From assembly GCA_016936555.1 (NCBI GenBank), contig JAFGXR010000092.1:1-54207 (forward strand): 54,207 bases of DNA, written 5' to 3'. The translations under genes and the position numbers were made by a program. The stretch comes from Spirochaetales bacterium. GTDB taxonomy: Bacteria > Spirochaetota > Spirochaetia > DSM-2461. The notes beneath the pieces were generated by a model that searched no databases, had not been told where the DNA came from, and saw only the letters and a program-made list of their open reading frames with translations. Below, piece after piece: positions 18,749 through 27,683 of this stretch; the first letter of the stretch is position 1, and each line of letters opens with the position of its first letter.

Positions 18749-19539
18749 TGGCGCCCATACTAGAAGTAGATAACCTGTCCATGGTCTTCGGCGGCCTCCG
18801 CGCCGTCGATTCTCTGAGCATGAAAATAAATGAAGGGGAAATCGTTGCCCTTATCGGACCGAACGGAGCCGGTAAAACAACATTTTTCAACTGCGTCACC
18901 GGAGTATACGTACCCACTGAGGGGGATGTGTACATTCAGGCACCCGGAGCAACGGAGCGGAGAAGCATCAAAGGTCTGAAACCGCATAAAATTACCGAAG
19001 GCGGTCTGGCCAGGACTTTTCAGAATATCCGGCTCTTCAGCAATATGTCGGTCCTTGAAAACGTCATGATCGGGCACCATCACAGACTCAATTCTGAAGT
19101 CTTCGGCGCGGTATTCCGCGATAAAAAAACCAGGGAAGAGGAAGAGAAAGTTGTTCATGATTCCTACGAAATCCTGAAAAAAATCGGATTGGAAAACCAT
19201 GTCAATGATCTGGCCAAAAACCTTCCCTACGGTGCCCAGAGACGTCTGGAGATCGCCAGAGCGATTGGAACCGATCCCTTTCTCCTTCTTCTCGATGAGC
19301 CGGCGGCCGGCATGAACCCCCAGGAGACGAAGGATCTGGTCGACCTTATCCTGAGAATCCGCGATAACGAGAAAATTTCCGTTCTCCTCATCGAACACGA
19401 TATGAGCCTTGTTATGAATCTTTCGGAGAGAATCTATGTCGTCGACTACGGTAAGCTTATCGCCACGGGAACTCCGCAGGAGATCAAAACGAACAAAGAA
19501 GTTATCAAGGCTTATCTGGGAGAAGAAGTAGATGCTTAA
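18748..19539 (+). CDS. livG: Branched-chain amino acid ABC transporter ATPase LivG
   Basis: This is a cytoplasmic ATPase of the LIV importer (263 aa). Walker A GPNGAGKTT, the LivG-specific ARTFQNIRLFSNMSVLENVMIGHH, the modified signature LPYGAQRR, Walker B LLLLDEPAAGMNP and H-loop IEHDMSLV are all present. The last residues EVIKAYLGEE are typical for the family. It overlaps livF by 8 bp. Confidence 0.94.
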   Translation: MAPILEVDNLSMVFGGLRAVDSLSMKINEGEIVALIGPNGAGKTTFFNCVTGVYVPTEGDVYIQAPGATERRSIKGLKPHKITEGGLARTFQNIRLFSNMSVLENVMIGHHHRLNSEVFGAVFRDKKTREEEEKVVHDSYEILKKIGLENHVNDLAKNLPYGAQRRLEIARAIGTDPFLLLLDEPAAGMNPQETKDLVDLILRIRDNEKISVLLIEHDMSLVMNLSERIYVVDYGKLIATGTPQEIKTNKEVIKAYLGEEVDA

Positions 19540-20239
19540 AATTAAAAATATTGAAACTTTTTACGGCAATATTCAGGCCCTTAAAGATATATCCATCGAG
19601 GTAAAGGAAGGGGAGATCATCACACTGATCGGGGCCAACGGTGCCGGTAAATCGACTACGCTCATGTCCCTTTCAGGCGTTGTTCCCGTCAGATCCGGTT
19701 CAATCGAGTTTCTGGGAAAAGATATTACCAATAAAAATCCCGACGAGATCGTGGCCATGGGTGTTTCCCAGGTTCCCGAGGGAAGACGGATTTTCCCGCT
19801 TCTGACTGTACAGGAGAATCTCGATATGGGTTCTTTTCTGAGAAAGGATAAAGGGGAGATCAAAAAAGACCTGGAATACATGTTCGAGCTCTTTCCCAGA
19901 CTGGCTGAGAGAAGAACCCAGCAGGGGGGAACGCTCAGCGGCGGCGAGCAGCAGATGCTGGCAATTTCCCGGGCGCTGATGGCCCGGCCCAAGCTTCTGC
20001 TACTCGATGAACCTTCTCTGGGTCTCGCCCCGATTTTCGTTCAGCAGATTTTCGATATCATTAAAAGGGTCAATAAAGAGAATAATACGACTGTTTTCCT
20101 GGTTGAGCAGAATGCCTATATGGCCCTTAAAATCGCTCATCGCGGCTATGTTCTCGAAAACGGCAGAATTACCATGACCAATGACGCTTCTGTTCTTCTC
20201 AACGATGAAAATGTAAAAAAAGCCTATCTCGGTATATAA
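19532..20239 (+). CDS. livF: Branched-chain amino acid ABC transporter ATPase LivF
   Basis: This is the second ATPase of the LIV importer (235 aa). It has Walker A GANGAGKST, the LivF-type SQVPEGRRIFPLLTVQENL, signature LSGGEQQM, Walker B LLLLDEPSLGLAP and the H-loop-region VEQNA. The C-terminus ends VKKAYLGI as in most LivF proteins. It is the last gene of the operon and is followed by two terminator-like hairpins. Confidence 0.94.
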   Translation: MLKIKNIETFYGNIQALKDISIEVKEGEIITLIGANGAGKSTTLMSLSGVVPVRSGSIEFLGKDITNKNPDEIVAMGVSQVPEGRRIFPLLTVQENLDMGSFLRKDKGEIKKDLEYMFELFPRLAERRTQQGGTLSGGEQQMLAISRALMARPKLLLLDEPSLGLAPIFVQQIFDIIKRVNKENNTTVFLVEQNAYMALKIAHRGYVLENGRITMTNDASVLLNDENVKKAYLGI

Positions 20240-20240
20240 A

Positions 20241-20300
20241 GCAGCGGGCATTCAGCCCTTTGCTTTTTTGTCGCCGCGGAGTTCTCCTCCGCGGCTTTTT
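20241..20300. terminator. Tandem terminator hairpins after livF
   Basis: The first hairpin is imperfect: GCAGCGGGC (20241-20249) against GCCCTTTGC, followed by TTTTTT. The second has a perfect 9-bp stem, GCCGCGGAG (20273-20281) with CTCCGCGGC (20287-20295), followed by TTTTT. They lie between the converging livF and adenylate cyclase genes. Confidence 0.75.
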
Positions 20301-22096
20301 CAGCTAAGCAGACTGTAGAGGGTGAGCGGTTGGGTTTTGCCGCGAATTTCCGCATTGGCTATGGCTTTCATATTGACCTGCTTTCTCATCTGCGGGGAAA
20401 GTTTTTCGTATGTAGTCCCGCTCAGGATGAGAGGTGAATTATAGCGCTTCGTCAGGTTTTCAATGCGCGACGCCACATTGACCGTGTCGCCTATGACTGT
20501 ATATTCCAGTTTATTGCTGTTTCCCAGGTTCCCTCCGATAACCGGGCCCGAGTGCACGCCTATTCCGATTTTGATGGGGAAAAGCCCCTGACCGGTTCTT
20601 TCCCTGTTCAGTTCTTCCAGTTTTTCATTCATGGCCAGAGCGGCTTTTATCCCGCTTTCCGCGTGATCGTCCGATGAAACAGGGACGCCGAATACGGCCA
20701 GGATCCCGTCGCCCATGAATTTGTCAATGATCCCGTTATTGGCGATGATTACATCGATCATTCCCGAAAGATAGGAATTGAGAAAATCAACGACTTCCTT
20801 AGGGGTCATTTTTTCAGATATGGATGTGAAGTTCCTTATATCGGCGAAGAGAATGGTCGCATCGTATAAATCTCCGCCCAGATTGACATGACCATTGAGG
20901 ATTTCATCGGAAATCTCTCTTGTCAGATACTGGCCGAACAGGGATTTTATTTTCTCCCGCTCCCTCAGGCCGTCGACCATGAGATTGAATCCTTCGCCCA
21001 GCTTCCCTATTTCGTCTTTCGTCCGGACAACGGCATAGCGCGAGGGTTTGCCCTTTGTCATGTTTTTCATCTGGCTGACGATTTCATTGATGGGCCTGGT
21101 AATCGTGGCATTGGTCCAGCGGAGATAAAAGGAGATATAGATCATGGAAACGATGAAACCGTTTACAAACCCCAGCGCCATTCTCAGAAACCCGGAAACA
21201 TCGATATAGAAAAGACTGAGGTTTGTGACATCACTGCCGGAACCGAGCCATTCTGTGAATCCATCCCGGAAAATGAAAATATCCATGACCTGAAGGAACT
21301 CGCCGAGAAGCAGTGTGGAATTCACGTCGTTCACCGATTTTATTCCGATCGTGCTGATATTGAGAAATATATAGAAGACCAGGACGAGCAGGGGCAGAAA
21401 AGTCGTCATCATCGATGAGAGCAGGAGTTTGATCTGTACATTCTCAAATGTGAGGCGTCCGGTTCTTCTTCTCAGAGAGGAAGCCGGAAAGAAATGCTCC
21501 TTGTATATCATCTGAACTCTGTACTTTTGCCAGGAATGGAGAAATAGCGCTGTTAGTACCGATGATACCATGGAGAGTATAAAAAGCTGGCGGAACATGG
21601 ATGCCAGGACTGCGTTTTCCACCAGTGAGGGGTTAAAGTATTTTATCTGGTTCATCTGGGTCAGAACCAGTCCCCCCAGATAGAGGAGCGAGTTGATCAG
21701 CGGTGTGTGGTTAATCAGCGAGCGGCTGTATTTTTCCAGTCCCGGTTTAATTTTCTTTCTCCCTTTCTTTTTCTTGAGGTAGGAGCGGAAGGGAAGATTA
21801 AAGCCGAAAAACAGGATGGTGATGCTCAGTTGCACCCAGACAAAAAACGCTGTGGCATCGTCAACTGATTTTGTTTCCCTGTCGAATGCATGCTCGAGGT
21901 TCTGCTCGATTTCACTGTCATGCATCTCCATGATGGACTTGACGAATTCGACCGGTATCGTCCCGTTTTCAATCAGTTCCAGAAGATTGCTGGTGAAAAG
22001 ATTCAGCAGAACTGGAAGAATCAGCATCGTATATATGATCAGAGGCAAAAGAATCATTCTGAGGATATAGTAGGAAGGCACGCGTCTTTTTTTCAT
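20300..22096 (-). CDS. Membrane class III adenylate/guanylate cyclase with HAMP domain
   Basis: This is a predicted cyclic-nucleotide synthase. The ATG at 22096 has GGAGAG just upstream and gives 598 aa. The N-terminal half holds about six hydrophobic segments. A HAMP domain (RPINEIVSQMKNMTKGK, KDEIGKLGEGFNLM) follows, then the class III catalytic domain with ILFADIRNFTSISE (first metal Asp), DKFMGDGILAVFG (second metal Asp) and YTVIGDTVNVASRIENLT. The metal residues are intact, so activity is expected. Its signal is unknown. Confidence 0.9.
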   Translation of the reverse strand: MKKRRVPSYYILRMILLPLIIYTMLILPVLLNLFTSNLLELIENGTIPVEFVKSIMEMHDSEIEQNLEHAFDRETKSVDDATAFFVWVQLSITILFFGFNLPFRSYLKKKKGRKKIKPGLEKYSRSLINHTPLINSLLYLGGLVLTQMNQIKYFNPSLVENAVLASMFRQLFILSMVSSVLTALFLHSWQKYRVQMIYKEHFFPASSLRRRTGRLTFENVQIKLLLSSMMTTFLPLLVLVFYIFLNISTIGIKSVNDVNSTLLLGEFLQVMDIFIFRDGFTEWLGSGSDVTNLSLFYIDVSGFLRMALGFVNGFIVSMIYISFYLRWTNATITRPINEIVSQMKNMTKGKPSRYAVVRTKDEIGKLGEGFNLMVDGLREREKIKSLFGQYLTREISDEILNGHVNLGGDLYDATILFADIRNFTSISEKMTPKEVVDFLNSYLSGMIDVIIANNGIIDKFMGDGILAVFGVPVSSDDHAESGIKAALAMNEKLEELNRERTGQGLFPIKIGIGVHSGPVIGGNLGNSNKLEYTVIGDTVNVASRIENLTKRYNSPLILSGTTYEKLSPQMRKQVNMKAIANAEIRGKTQPLTLYSLLS

Positions 22097-22219
22097 TATC
22101 TCTCCGCTTAACTGTCTTTTTCCATTATCGAAAAAATTTAAAATAAGGTTTGCATATTTTTTCAAATACTGCAATAATGTTTCTACTAATAGTAACATTT
22201 AAATACATTGAGGTTTATT

Positions 22220-23209
22220 ATGAAGAAAATTATAACAATTGCTTTGACTTTTGCTGTTCTTGTTCTGCCGGTTTTTACGGGAGGACAGTCCGATGATGAA
22301 AAAACGATAAAGATCGGAATTTCCAAAATCGTAGAGCATCCCGCTCTCAATGCCATTGAGCAGGGCGTACAGGATGAACTTGCCGAAATGGGTTACGGCG
22401 ATGCGGAGTATATTCTCCAGAACGCCGCCGGCGATATGAATACGGCTTCACAGATCGCCGCCATGTTCAAAATGGAAAAAGTCGATGTGGCCGTAGGAAT
22501 CGCCACTCCGACCGCTATAGCCCTGGCGACGGGGATCAAGGATCAGCCCGTCGTTTTTTCAGCCGTAACCGATCCGGTCGGAGCGGGGCTCGTCGATAAT
22601 CTGGAAGAAGGAAAAAACAATGTGACCGGTATTTCCGATATGACGCCCGTTCGGATGCAGATCGGTATAATTGCCGATCTGGGGGATATAAAATCAATCG
22701 GTCATATTTATTCCGCCGGTGAGCCCAATGCGGTTAAACTGGCTGAGTTTGCTGAAGAGGGGTGCCGGGACCTGGGAATAGATTTTGTAGCCGCCACCAT
22801 TGCGAACTCCAGTGAAGTTATGCAGGCCGCCGCTTCTATAGCGGGAAAAGTCGACGCCATCTATCTCAGTACCGACAATACAGTTTTCTCGGCTCTGGGA
22901 TCAGTTGTTGAAGTGGCGACTAAAGCCGGTATCCCCGTCTTCACGGCTGATACGACATCGGCTGCTGATTCCGGTGTGCTGGGAGCTTATGGATTCGATT
23001 ATTACAAACTGGGACGGGCGACCGGAAAGCTGGTAGCCCGGATTCTCGAAGGGGAAGACCCCGCATCGATTCCAACCCAGTTTATGACAGAAGCGTCTGA
23101 CCTCGATCTGGTTCTCAACCTCGATGTGGCCGATGCGCTGGGATTGTCCATTCCCGCCGATCTGATTGAAAAGGCTACCACTGTTGTAAAAGACGGAAAG
23201 GTACAATGA
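22220..23209 (+). CDS. ABC transporter substrate-binding protein, TrpX-like (ABC_sub_bind family)
   Basis: This is a binding protein of the family often annotated as tryptophan/tyrosine-binding (PF04392 type), recognised from IAMATPTAIALA-like text (VGIATPTAIALATGIKDQPVVFSAVTDPVGAGLV) and GVLGAYGFDYYKLGRATG. The ATG at 22220 has GAGG 6 nt upstream; 329 aa. The signal peptide ends FTGGQ where a lipobox would have Cys, so it should be a secreted or differently anchored protein. Only one base before the stop separates it from permease translation (4-bp overlap). The ligand is uncertain. Confidence 0.88.
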   Translation: MKKIITIALTFAVLVLPVFTGGQSDDEKTIKIGISKIVEHPALNAIEQGVQDELAEMGYGDAEYILQNAAGDMNTASQIAAMFKMEKVDVAVGIATPTAIALATGIKDQPVVFSAVTDPVGAGLVDNLEEGKNNVTGISDMTPVRMQIGIIADLGDIKSIGHIYSAGEPNAVKLAEFAEEGCRDLGIDFVAATIANSSEVMQAAASIAGKVDAIYLSTDNTVFSALGSVVEVATKAGIPVFTADTTSAADSGVLGAYGFDYYKLGRATGKLVARILEGEDPASIPTQFMTEASDLDLVLNLDVADALGLSIPADLIEKATTVVKDGKVQ

Positions 23210-24102
23210 CAGAGATCTTCGGCATTATTCTCATTGAGGGCCTGATTTACGGAATCATGGCTCTCGGAGTTTTCATAAGTTTCAGGATTCTGGACTTCCC
23301 GGACCTGACGGTTGACGGATCATTTCCTCTGGGAGCGGCGGTTATGGCTGCCTGCCTCCTGGCGGGAATTCCTTTTATTCCGGCTTTTATGCTCACTTTT
23401 GCGGCGGGTTCTCTGGCCGGAGTGGCTACGGCGCTCTTCCACAACAAGCTGAAGATTCCCGGACTGCTGGCCGGTATTCTCACGATGACCATTCTCTATT
23501 CCATTAATCTGAGAATACAGAAGTTTTCGCCCAATATCAGTTTTTTAAGGGTGGAGACTCTCTTCGATAAAATTCACAGCATCATGAAGGGGATGATGGG
23601 CTCGACCTGGTCTGTTCTTATTCTGCTGGTACTGGTGACCTTTGTCATAAAAACCCTTCTTGACCTTTTCTTTCATACCGATATGGGACTGACGCTCGGC
23701 GCTATGGGAGACAACGAACAGATGGTTATCGCCCAGGGTGTCAATCCCCATATCATGAAAATGATCGGGATTGGCGTTTCCAACGGACTTGTCGCTTTGT
23801 CCGGTGCTTTCGCCGCACAATATCAGGGGCAGGCCGATGTGAACCTGGGACGGGGAGTCGTCATTATGGGATTGGCTTCGGTTATGATCGGCGAGTTCCT
23901 GATCAGATCCAACAGAATTTCCCTGCTGACTCTCCGGGTCCTGCTCGGATCCGTTGCTTTCCGGGGTATCATGTTTCTGGCGAGAAACCTCACGTTCCTC
24001 AGTCTCAGGCCAAGCGATCTGCAGCTGATATACGGGCTGTCGATCGTGCTGCTCCTTCTGCTCACAGGCAGAAAACAGAAAAAGAACAAGAGGTCTGTAT
24101 AA
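23206..24102 (+). CDS. ABC transporter permease, TrpY-like
   Basis: This is an inner-membrane permease (298 aa) of the LivH-related family that pairs with ABC_sub_bind proteins. Recognisable parts are the N-terminal EGLIYGIMALGVFISFRILDFPDLTVDGSFPLGAAV and the middle GDNEQMVIAQGVNPHIMKMIGIGVSNGLVALSGA. About eight hydrophobic segments are seen. It overlaps the upstream gene by 4 bp and abuts the downstream ATPase gene, giving a compact three-gene operon. Confidence 0.88.
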   Translation: MTEIFGIILIEGLIYGIMALGVFISFRILDFPDLTVDGSFPLGAAVMAACLLAGIPFIPAFMLTFAAGSLAGVATALFHNKLKIPGLLAGILTMTILYSINLRIQKFSPNISFLRVETLFDKIHSIMKGMMGSTWSVLILLVLVTFVIKTLLDLFFHTDMGLTLGAMGDNEQMVIAQGVNPHIMKMIGIGVSNGLVALSGAFAAQYQGQADVNLGRGVVIMGLASVMIGEFLIRSNRISLLTLRVLLGSVAFRGIMFLARNLTFLSLRPSDLQLIYGLSIVLLLLLTGRKQKKNKRSV

Positions 24103-24897
24103 ATGCTGGAACTGAAGAATCTGGGGAAGGTTTTCAATGAGGGAACTGTCAATGAAAACCGGGCCATCAACAATATCAATATCAAAGTGGAACAAGGTGA
24201 ATTCATTACGATAATCGGCAGCAACGGCGCCGGGAAATCCACCTTATTCAACCTCATTTCGGGAAGTTACGGTCCCTCTGAAGGAACCGTTTTCCTTCGC
24301 GGGGACGATGTGACGAATCAGCCCGAGCATATCAGGGCCAGACATATCGGACGAATTTACCAGAATACGATGCTTGGAACGGCATCGAATATGACTCTGG
24401 AAGACAATATGATGATCTGCAGCCGTAAGGGGTTTAAGGGATTGAAAATCAGTCTCAACAGAAGCCGGAGGGAATTCTTCCGGGAAAAACTGAAAGAACT
24501 GGATATGGGGCTTGAGAACCGGCTGAAAGATAATGTCGGGCTTTTTTCAGGCGGTCAGAGACAGGCGCTGACGCTGCTGATGATGGTTCTTTCCGAGCCG
24601 GATCTGGTCCTCCTCGACGAGCATACGGCAGCGCTAGATCCGAAAAACGCCGATCTTGTCCTCGGTCTTACTGTCAAATTCATTAAGGATTTCAATCTGA
24701 CTTCCATGATGATCACCCACAATATGGATCATGCCATAAAGTACGGCAGCCGTCTGCTTATGATGGACCGCGGAGAAGTCATTCTCGATGTGAAGGGAGA
24801 GGAGAAGAAAAACCTCACGATCCCGGAACTGGTCGAGAGGTTTCATATAATCCGCAAACGGGATTTTGCCAACGATGAAGCGCTGCTTTCTGACTAG
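24103..24897 (+). CDS. ABC transporter ATPase, TrpZ-like
   Basis: This is the ATPase of the TrpXYZ-like importer (264 aa). It has Walker A GSNGAGKST, Q-loop IYQNTMLGTASNMTLEDN, signature FSGGQRQA, Walker B LVLLDEHTAALDP (His in place of the usual Pro after the catalytic Glu, which is typical for this subfamily) and H-loop ITHNMDHA. It starts on the base after the permease stop. It completes the transporter, so no extra gene is required. Confidence 0.9.
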   Translation: MLELKNLGKVFNEGTVNENRAINNINIKVEQGEFITIIGSNGAGKSTLFNLISGSYGPSEGTVFLRGDDVTNQPEHIRARHIGRIYQNTMLGTASNMTLEDNMMICSRKGFKGLKISLNRSRREFFREKLKELDMGLENRLKDNVGLFSGGQRQALTLLMMVLSEPDLVLLDEHTAALDPKNADLVLGLTVKFIKDFNLTSMMITHNMDHAIKYGSRLLMMDRGEVILDVKGEEKKNLTIPELVERFHIIRKRDFANDEALLSD

Positions 24898-25067
24898 ATC
24901 TCCCTTTCCTCCGCCTCCGCCTTTCGTGGCGGGGTAGGGGTGCAGCGCCTTTCCCGGAAGGTCCGCTGTTCCTCCGGATCTGAAAGACCTCTCTTTCCCA
25001 TATTGATTTCGATAAATGATTTTATGGCTTGGAAAATATTCGAAATATGTAATTCCCCAAGTTTATT
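24898..25067. other. Intergenic region before glutamine synthetase
   Basis: No gene is seen. A GC-rich hairpin (CCGCC at 24917-24921 with GGCGG at 24928-24932) may end the TrpXYZ-like transcript, though no T-run follows on the plus strand. Confidence 0.4.
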
Positions 25068-25096
25068 TTGACAGTTTCCCTTTTCGGTTCTATCAT
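25068..25096 (+). promoter_or_regulatory. Sigma-70-type promoter of glutamine synthetase
   Basis: Perfect TTGACA (25068-25073), exactly 17 bp, and TATCAT (25091-25096, five of six consensus bases). The leader to the ATG at 25132 would be about 30 nt. Confidence 0.8.
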
Positions 25097-25131
25097 GCAG
25101 ATAGAATTGATATTTAAAAAAGGCGGACTTT

Positions 25132-26598
25132 ATGATCAAGCATAAAATTTCAAAATATCTTGGAAAACCGGCTGCGGAGTTTACGAAAGCAGATATTATT
25201 AAATACATGTCGGAAAACAGCATAGAGATGCTGAATTTCCGCTATGTCGGCGGGGACGGAAAGCTTAAAACACTCAATTTCGTTGTCAACGATCACGACT
25301 ATCTCGAGGAAATACTCACTACGGGGGAAAGGGTCGACGGGTCCAGTCTGTTTACCCATATCGATGCGGAATCGAGCGACCTCTACGTCGTGCCCCGATA
25401 CAGAACGGCTTTCGTCAATCCTTTCGCGGCTGAACCGACCGTGGATATCCTCTGTTCCTTTTATACGGCCGAGGGAAAACCCCTGCCGGGAGCGCCTGAA
25501 GAACTGGTCAGAAAAGGTCAGGAAGCGCTGAGAAAGGAAACGGGCATGACTCTCGAAGCCCTGGGAGAGCTGGAATTCTATCTCTTTTCCGAAGTGGACA
25601 GCATTTACGGTATTACGCCCCAGAAGGGATATCACGAATCACACCCTTTTTCCAAATGGGAAGTTATCCGTCTTGAGTGCATGAATATCATCAGCAGCAT
25701 TGGCGGGCGGATAAAGTACGGTCATGCCGAGGTGGGGAATATCATCGAAGGCAATATGGAAATGGTCCAGCACGAAATCGAATTTCTGCCGGTGCCCATC
25801 GAAGAAGCGGCCGATCAGATCGTTATTGCCAAATGGGTCATCCGGGAGGTGGCCTACCGTTACGGGCTCCATGTGAGTTTCGCTCCGAAAATCGTCGTCG
25901 GCGCGGCGGGCAGCGGCATGCATATTCATATGCGGCTTGTAAAAGAGGGAAAGAACATGATGGTCGGAGAGGGAGGTCTGAGCGAAACGGCAAAGAGAAT
26001 GATCGGCGGCCTGCTGAAAAATGCCCGGTCGCTCAGCGCTTTCGGAAATACGGTTCCCACTTCTTTCCTGAGGCTTGTCCCCCATCAGGAGGCTCCCACA
26101 AGTATCTGCTGGGGGGACCGGAACAGAGCGACACTGGTCAGAGTGCCCCTGGGCTGGCAGGGAGTCGATAACATGCTCAAGGATGCCAATCCCCTGGAAT
26201 CGGACGATAAAAACAAGTGGATTAATAAGCAGACCGTGGAACTCCGGAGTCCCGACGGTTCCGCCCATATCTACAACCTTCTGGCCGGTGTGTCTGCCGC
26301 CGTCCTTCATGGGCTCAAATGGGAAGGCAGTCTTGAATACGCGGAAAAACTCTATCTTCAGGCAGGGAGCCGTGACCGGGAGCGCTTTCCCCAGCTTCCC
26401 GAATCCTGTTTCGATTGCGCACAGGCCCTGCTGGATGAAAGATCCGTTTACGAGGAGCGGGGAGTCTTCTCTCAGAATGTTATTGAGGGAATTGCTGAAG
26501 ATCTGAAAGCTTTTGGGGATGAAAACTTAAGCGAAAGACTTTTCGGCGATGGAGAACAGCTTAAGAAACTCGTCGAGGATTATCTGCACTGCGGCTGA
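25132..26598 (+). CDS. glnA: Glutamine synthetase family protein
   Basis: This enzyme is predicted to make glutamine from glutamate, ammonia and ATP. The beta-grasp domain contains DGSSLFTHIDAESSDLYVVP. The catalytic domain shows LGELEFYLF (metal Glu), GSGMHIHM (family GSGMHxH), TSICWGDRNRATLVRVP and VELRSPDGSAHIYNLL. The adenylylation loop of proteobacterial GlnA (NLYDLP) is absent. At 488 aa it is somewhat longer than typical type I enzymes and its sequence is divergent, so a gamma-glutamyl ligase with another amine acceptor is possible. It has its own promoter and appears to be monocistronic. Confidence 0.85.
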   Translation: MIKHKISKYLGKPAAEFTKADIIKYMSENSIEMLNFRYVGGDGKLKTLNFVVNDHDYLEEILTTGERVDGSSLFTHIDAESSDLYVVPRYRTAFVNPFAAEPTVDILCSFYTAEGKPLPGAPEELVRKGQEALRKETGMTLEALGELEFYLFSEVDSIYGITPQKGYHESHPFSKWEVIRLECMNIISSIGGRIKYGHAEVGNIIEGNMEMVQHEIEFLPVPIEEAADQIVIAKWVIREVAYRYGLHVSFAPKIVVGAAGSGMHIHMRLVKEGKNMMVGEGGLSETAKRMIGGLLKNARSLSAFGNTVPTSFLRLVPHQEAPTSICWGDRNRATLVRVPLGWQGVDNMLKDANPLESDDKNKWINKQTVELRSPDGSAHIYNLLAGVSAAVLHGLKWEGSLEYAEKLYLQAGSRDRERFPQLPESCFDCAQALLDERSVYEERGVFSQNVIEGIAEDLKAFGDENLSERLFGDGEQLKKLVEDYLHCG

Positions 26599-26646
26599 TT
26601 TTAGCGGGCTGTGCATAATGGACTATTGCAACAGCCCCTTTTATTT

Positions 26647-27048
26647 TTATGCGAATTCAACTTTGGACGTTATATTGACGATATCTTTCAGGGTGTTGTG
26701 CATGGAGCAGTATTTCGCAGCCAGATCCTGCGATTTGATAAACTTCTTCACTGTTTTTTCATCTTCTTTGTCAGCACCGAAAATCTTGAACTCTATATCG
26801 ATCTTTTCGATGGACGAGGGGATCTCATCTTTTTTCCTGCTGTCTACCGTGAGGGCCACTTTCTCGTAATCCAGTTTCTTTTTGTTAATTACATCCAGGA
26901 ATGTCGAGTACATGCAGGAGGCAAGAGCTGTATGGAACATTTCGTAGGGCCTCCAGTCATCAATTCCGACTTTCAGTGTCTTTCCGTTCGAATTGACGCT
27001 GAGTCCCTGGAAACCATCCCGGAATTCGATCGTAATTTTATTATCCAT
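26647..27048 (-). CDS. OsmC/Ohr family protein
   Basis: This small protein of the OsmC family usually reduces organic or fatty-acid peroxides through two cysteines. The ATG at 27048 (MDNKITIEF) has AGGAG 10 nt upstream and gives 133 aa. The first family Cys is in TALASCMYSTFLDVI and the second in AAKYCSMHNTL, so both redox residues are present. The gene is transcribed away from hpt, with 96 bp between the two starts. Confidence 0.85.
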   Translation of the reverse strand: MDNKITIEFRDGFQGLSVNSNGKTLKVGIDDWRPYEMFHTALASCMYSTFLDVINKKKLDYEKVALTVDSRKKDEIPSSIEKIDIEFKIFGADKEDEKTVKKFIKSQDLAAKYCSMHNTLKDIVNITSKVEFA

Positions 27049-27144
27049 ATATAGTAAACTCCTTATGTTTGTCGGTCTTGTTGACAATATAATCATAGAT
27101 GATGAGAATGGTGAAGGGTAAAGCGCCCGTAGAAGGAGAAATAG

Positions 27145-27672
27145 ATGAATTATCGCATTGAAGAATTGATACAAGCGTCAACACTGGCTGAAAAGGTGAA
27201 AGAACTGGGGACTCAAATTGAAAAAGACTATAAGGACAATGATGAAATTATTCTGGTGGGGTTACTGCGGGGCTCGACTGTTTTTCTGGCGGACCTGGCA
27301 AGAGTGATCGATCTGGATGCCAAAATCGACTTTATGGTCGTATCGAGTTACGGCAATTCGATGAACTCATCGCGTGAGGTGAAAATCAAAAAGGATCTGG
27401 AAGAAGACATCAAGGACAAGCATGTGATAATCGTCGAGGATATCATCGATACCGGCTATACCCTGGAGAAAGTGCGGGAATACCTCCTTCTGAGAGAACC
27501 GGCCTCCCTGAAAATCTGTACTCTTCTGGACAAGCCGGAGAGACGGGAAGTGGAAGTTCCCGTCGATTATATCGGCTTTTCCATTCCCGATGTCTTCGTT
27601 ATCGGTTACGGGATCGACTATGCCCAGAGACACCGTAATCTGCCCTATGTGGGAAAAGTCATTATGGAGTAG
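27145..27672 (+). CDS. hpt: Hypoxanthine phosphoribosyltransferase
   Basis: This purine-salvage enzyme transfers PRPP ribose-phosphate to hypoxanthine/guanine. At 175 aa it is the usual size. The PRPP-binding motif is clear ([17 protein letters not shown]), as are the early [17 protein letters not shown] loop and the C-terminal [30 protein letters not shown] precedes the ATG at good spacing. TTGACA at 27081-27086 may be part of its promoter, but the -10 element is poor. Confidence 0.95.
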   Translation: MNYRIEELIQASTLAEKVKELGTQIEKDYKDNDEIILVGLLRGSTVFLADLARVIDLDAKIDFMVVSSYGNSMNSSREVKIKKDLEEDIKDKHVIIVEDIIDTGYTLEKVREYLLLREPASLKICTLLDKPERREVEVPVDYIGFSIPDVFVIGYGIDYAQRHRNLPYVGKVIME

Positions 27673-27683
27673 AAACCGGACCT

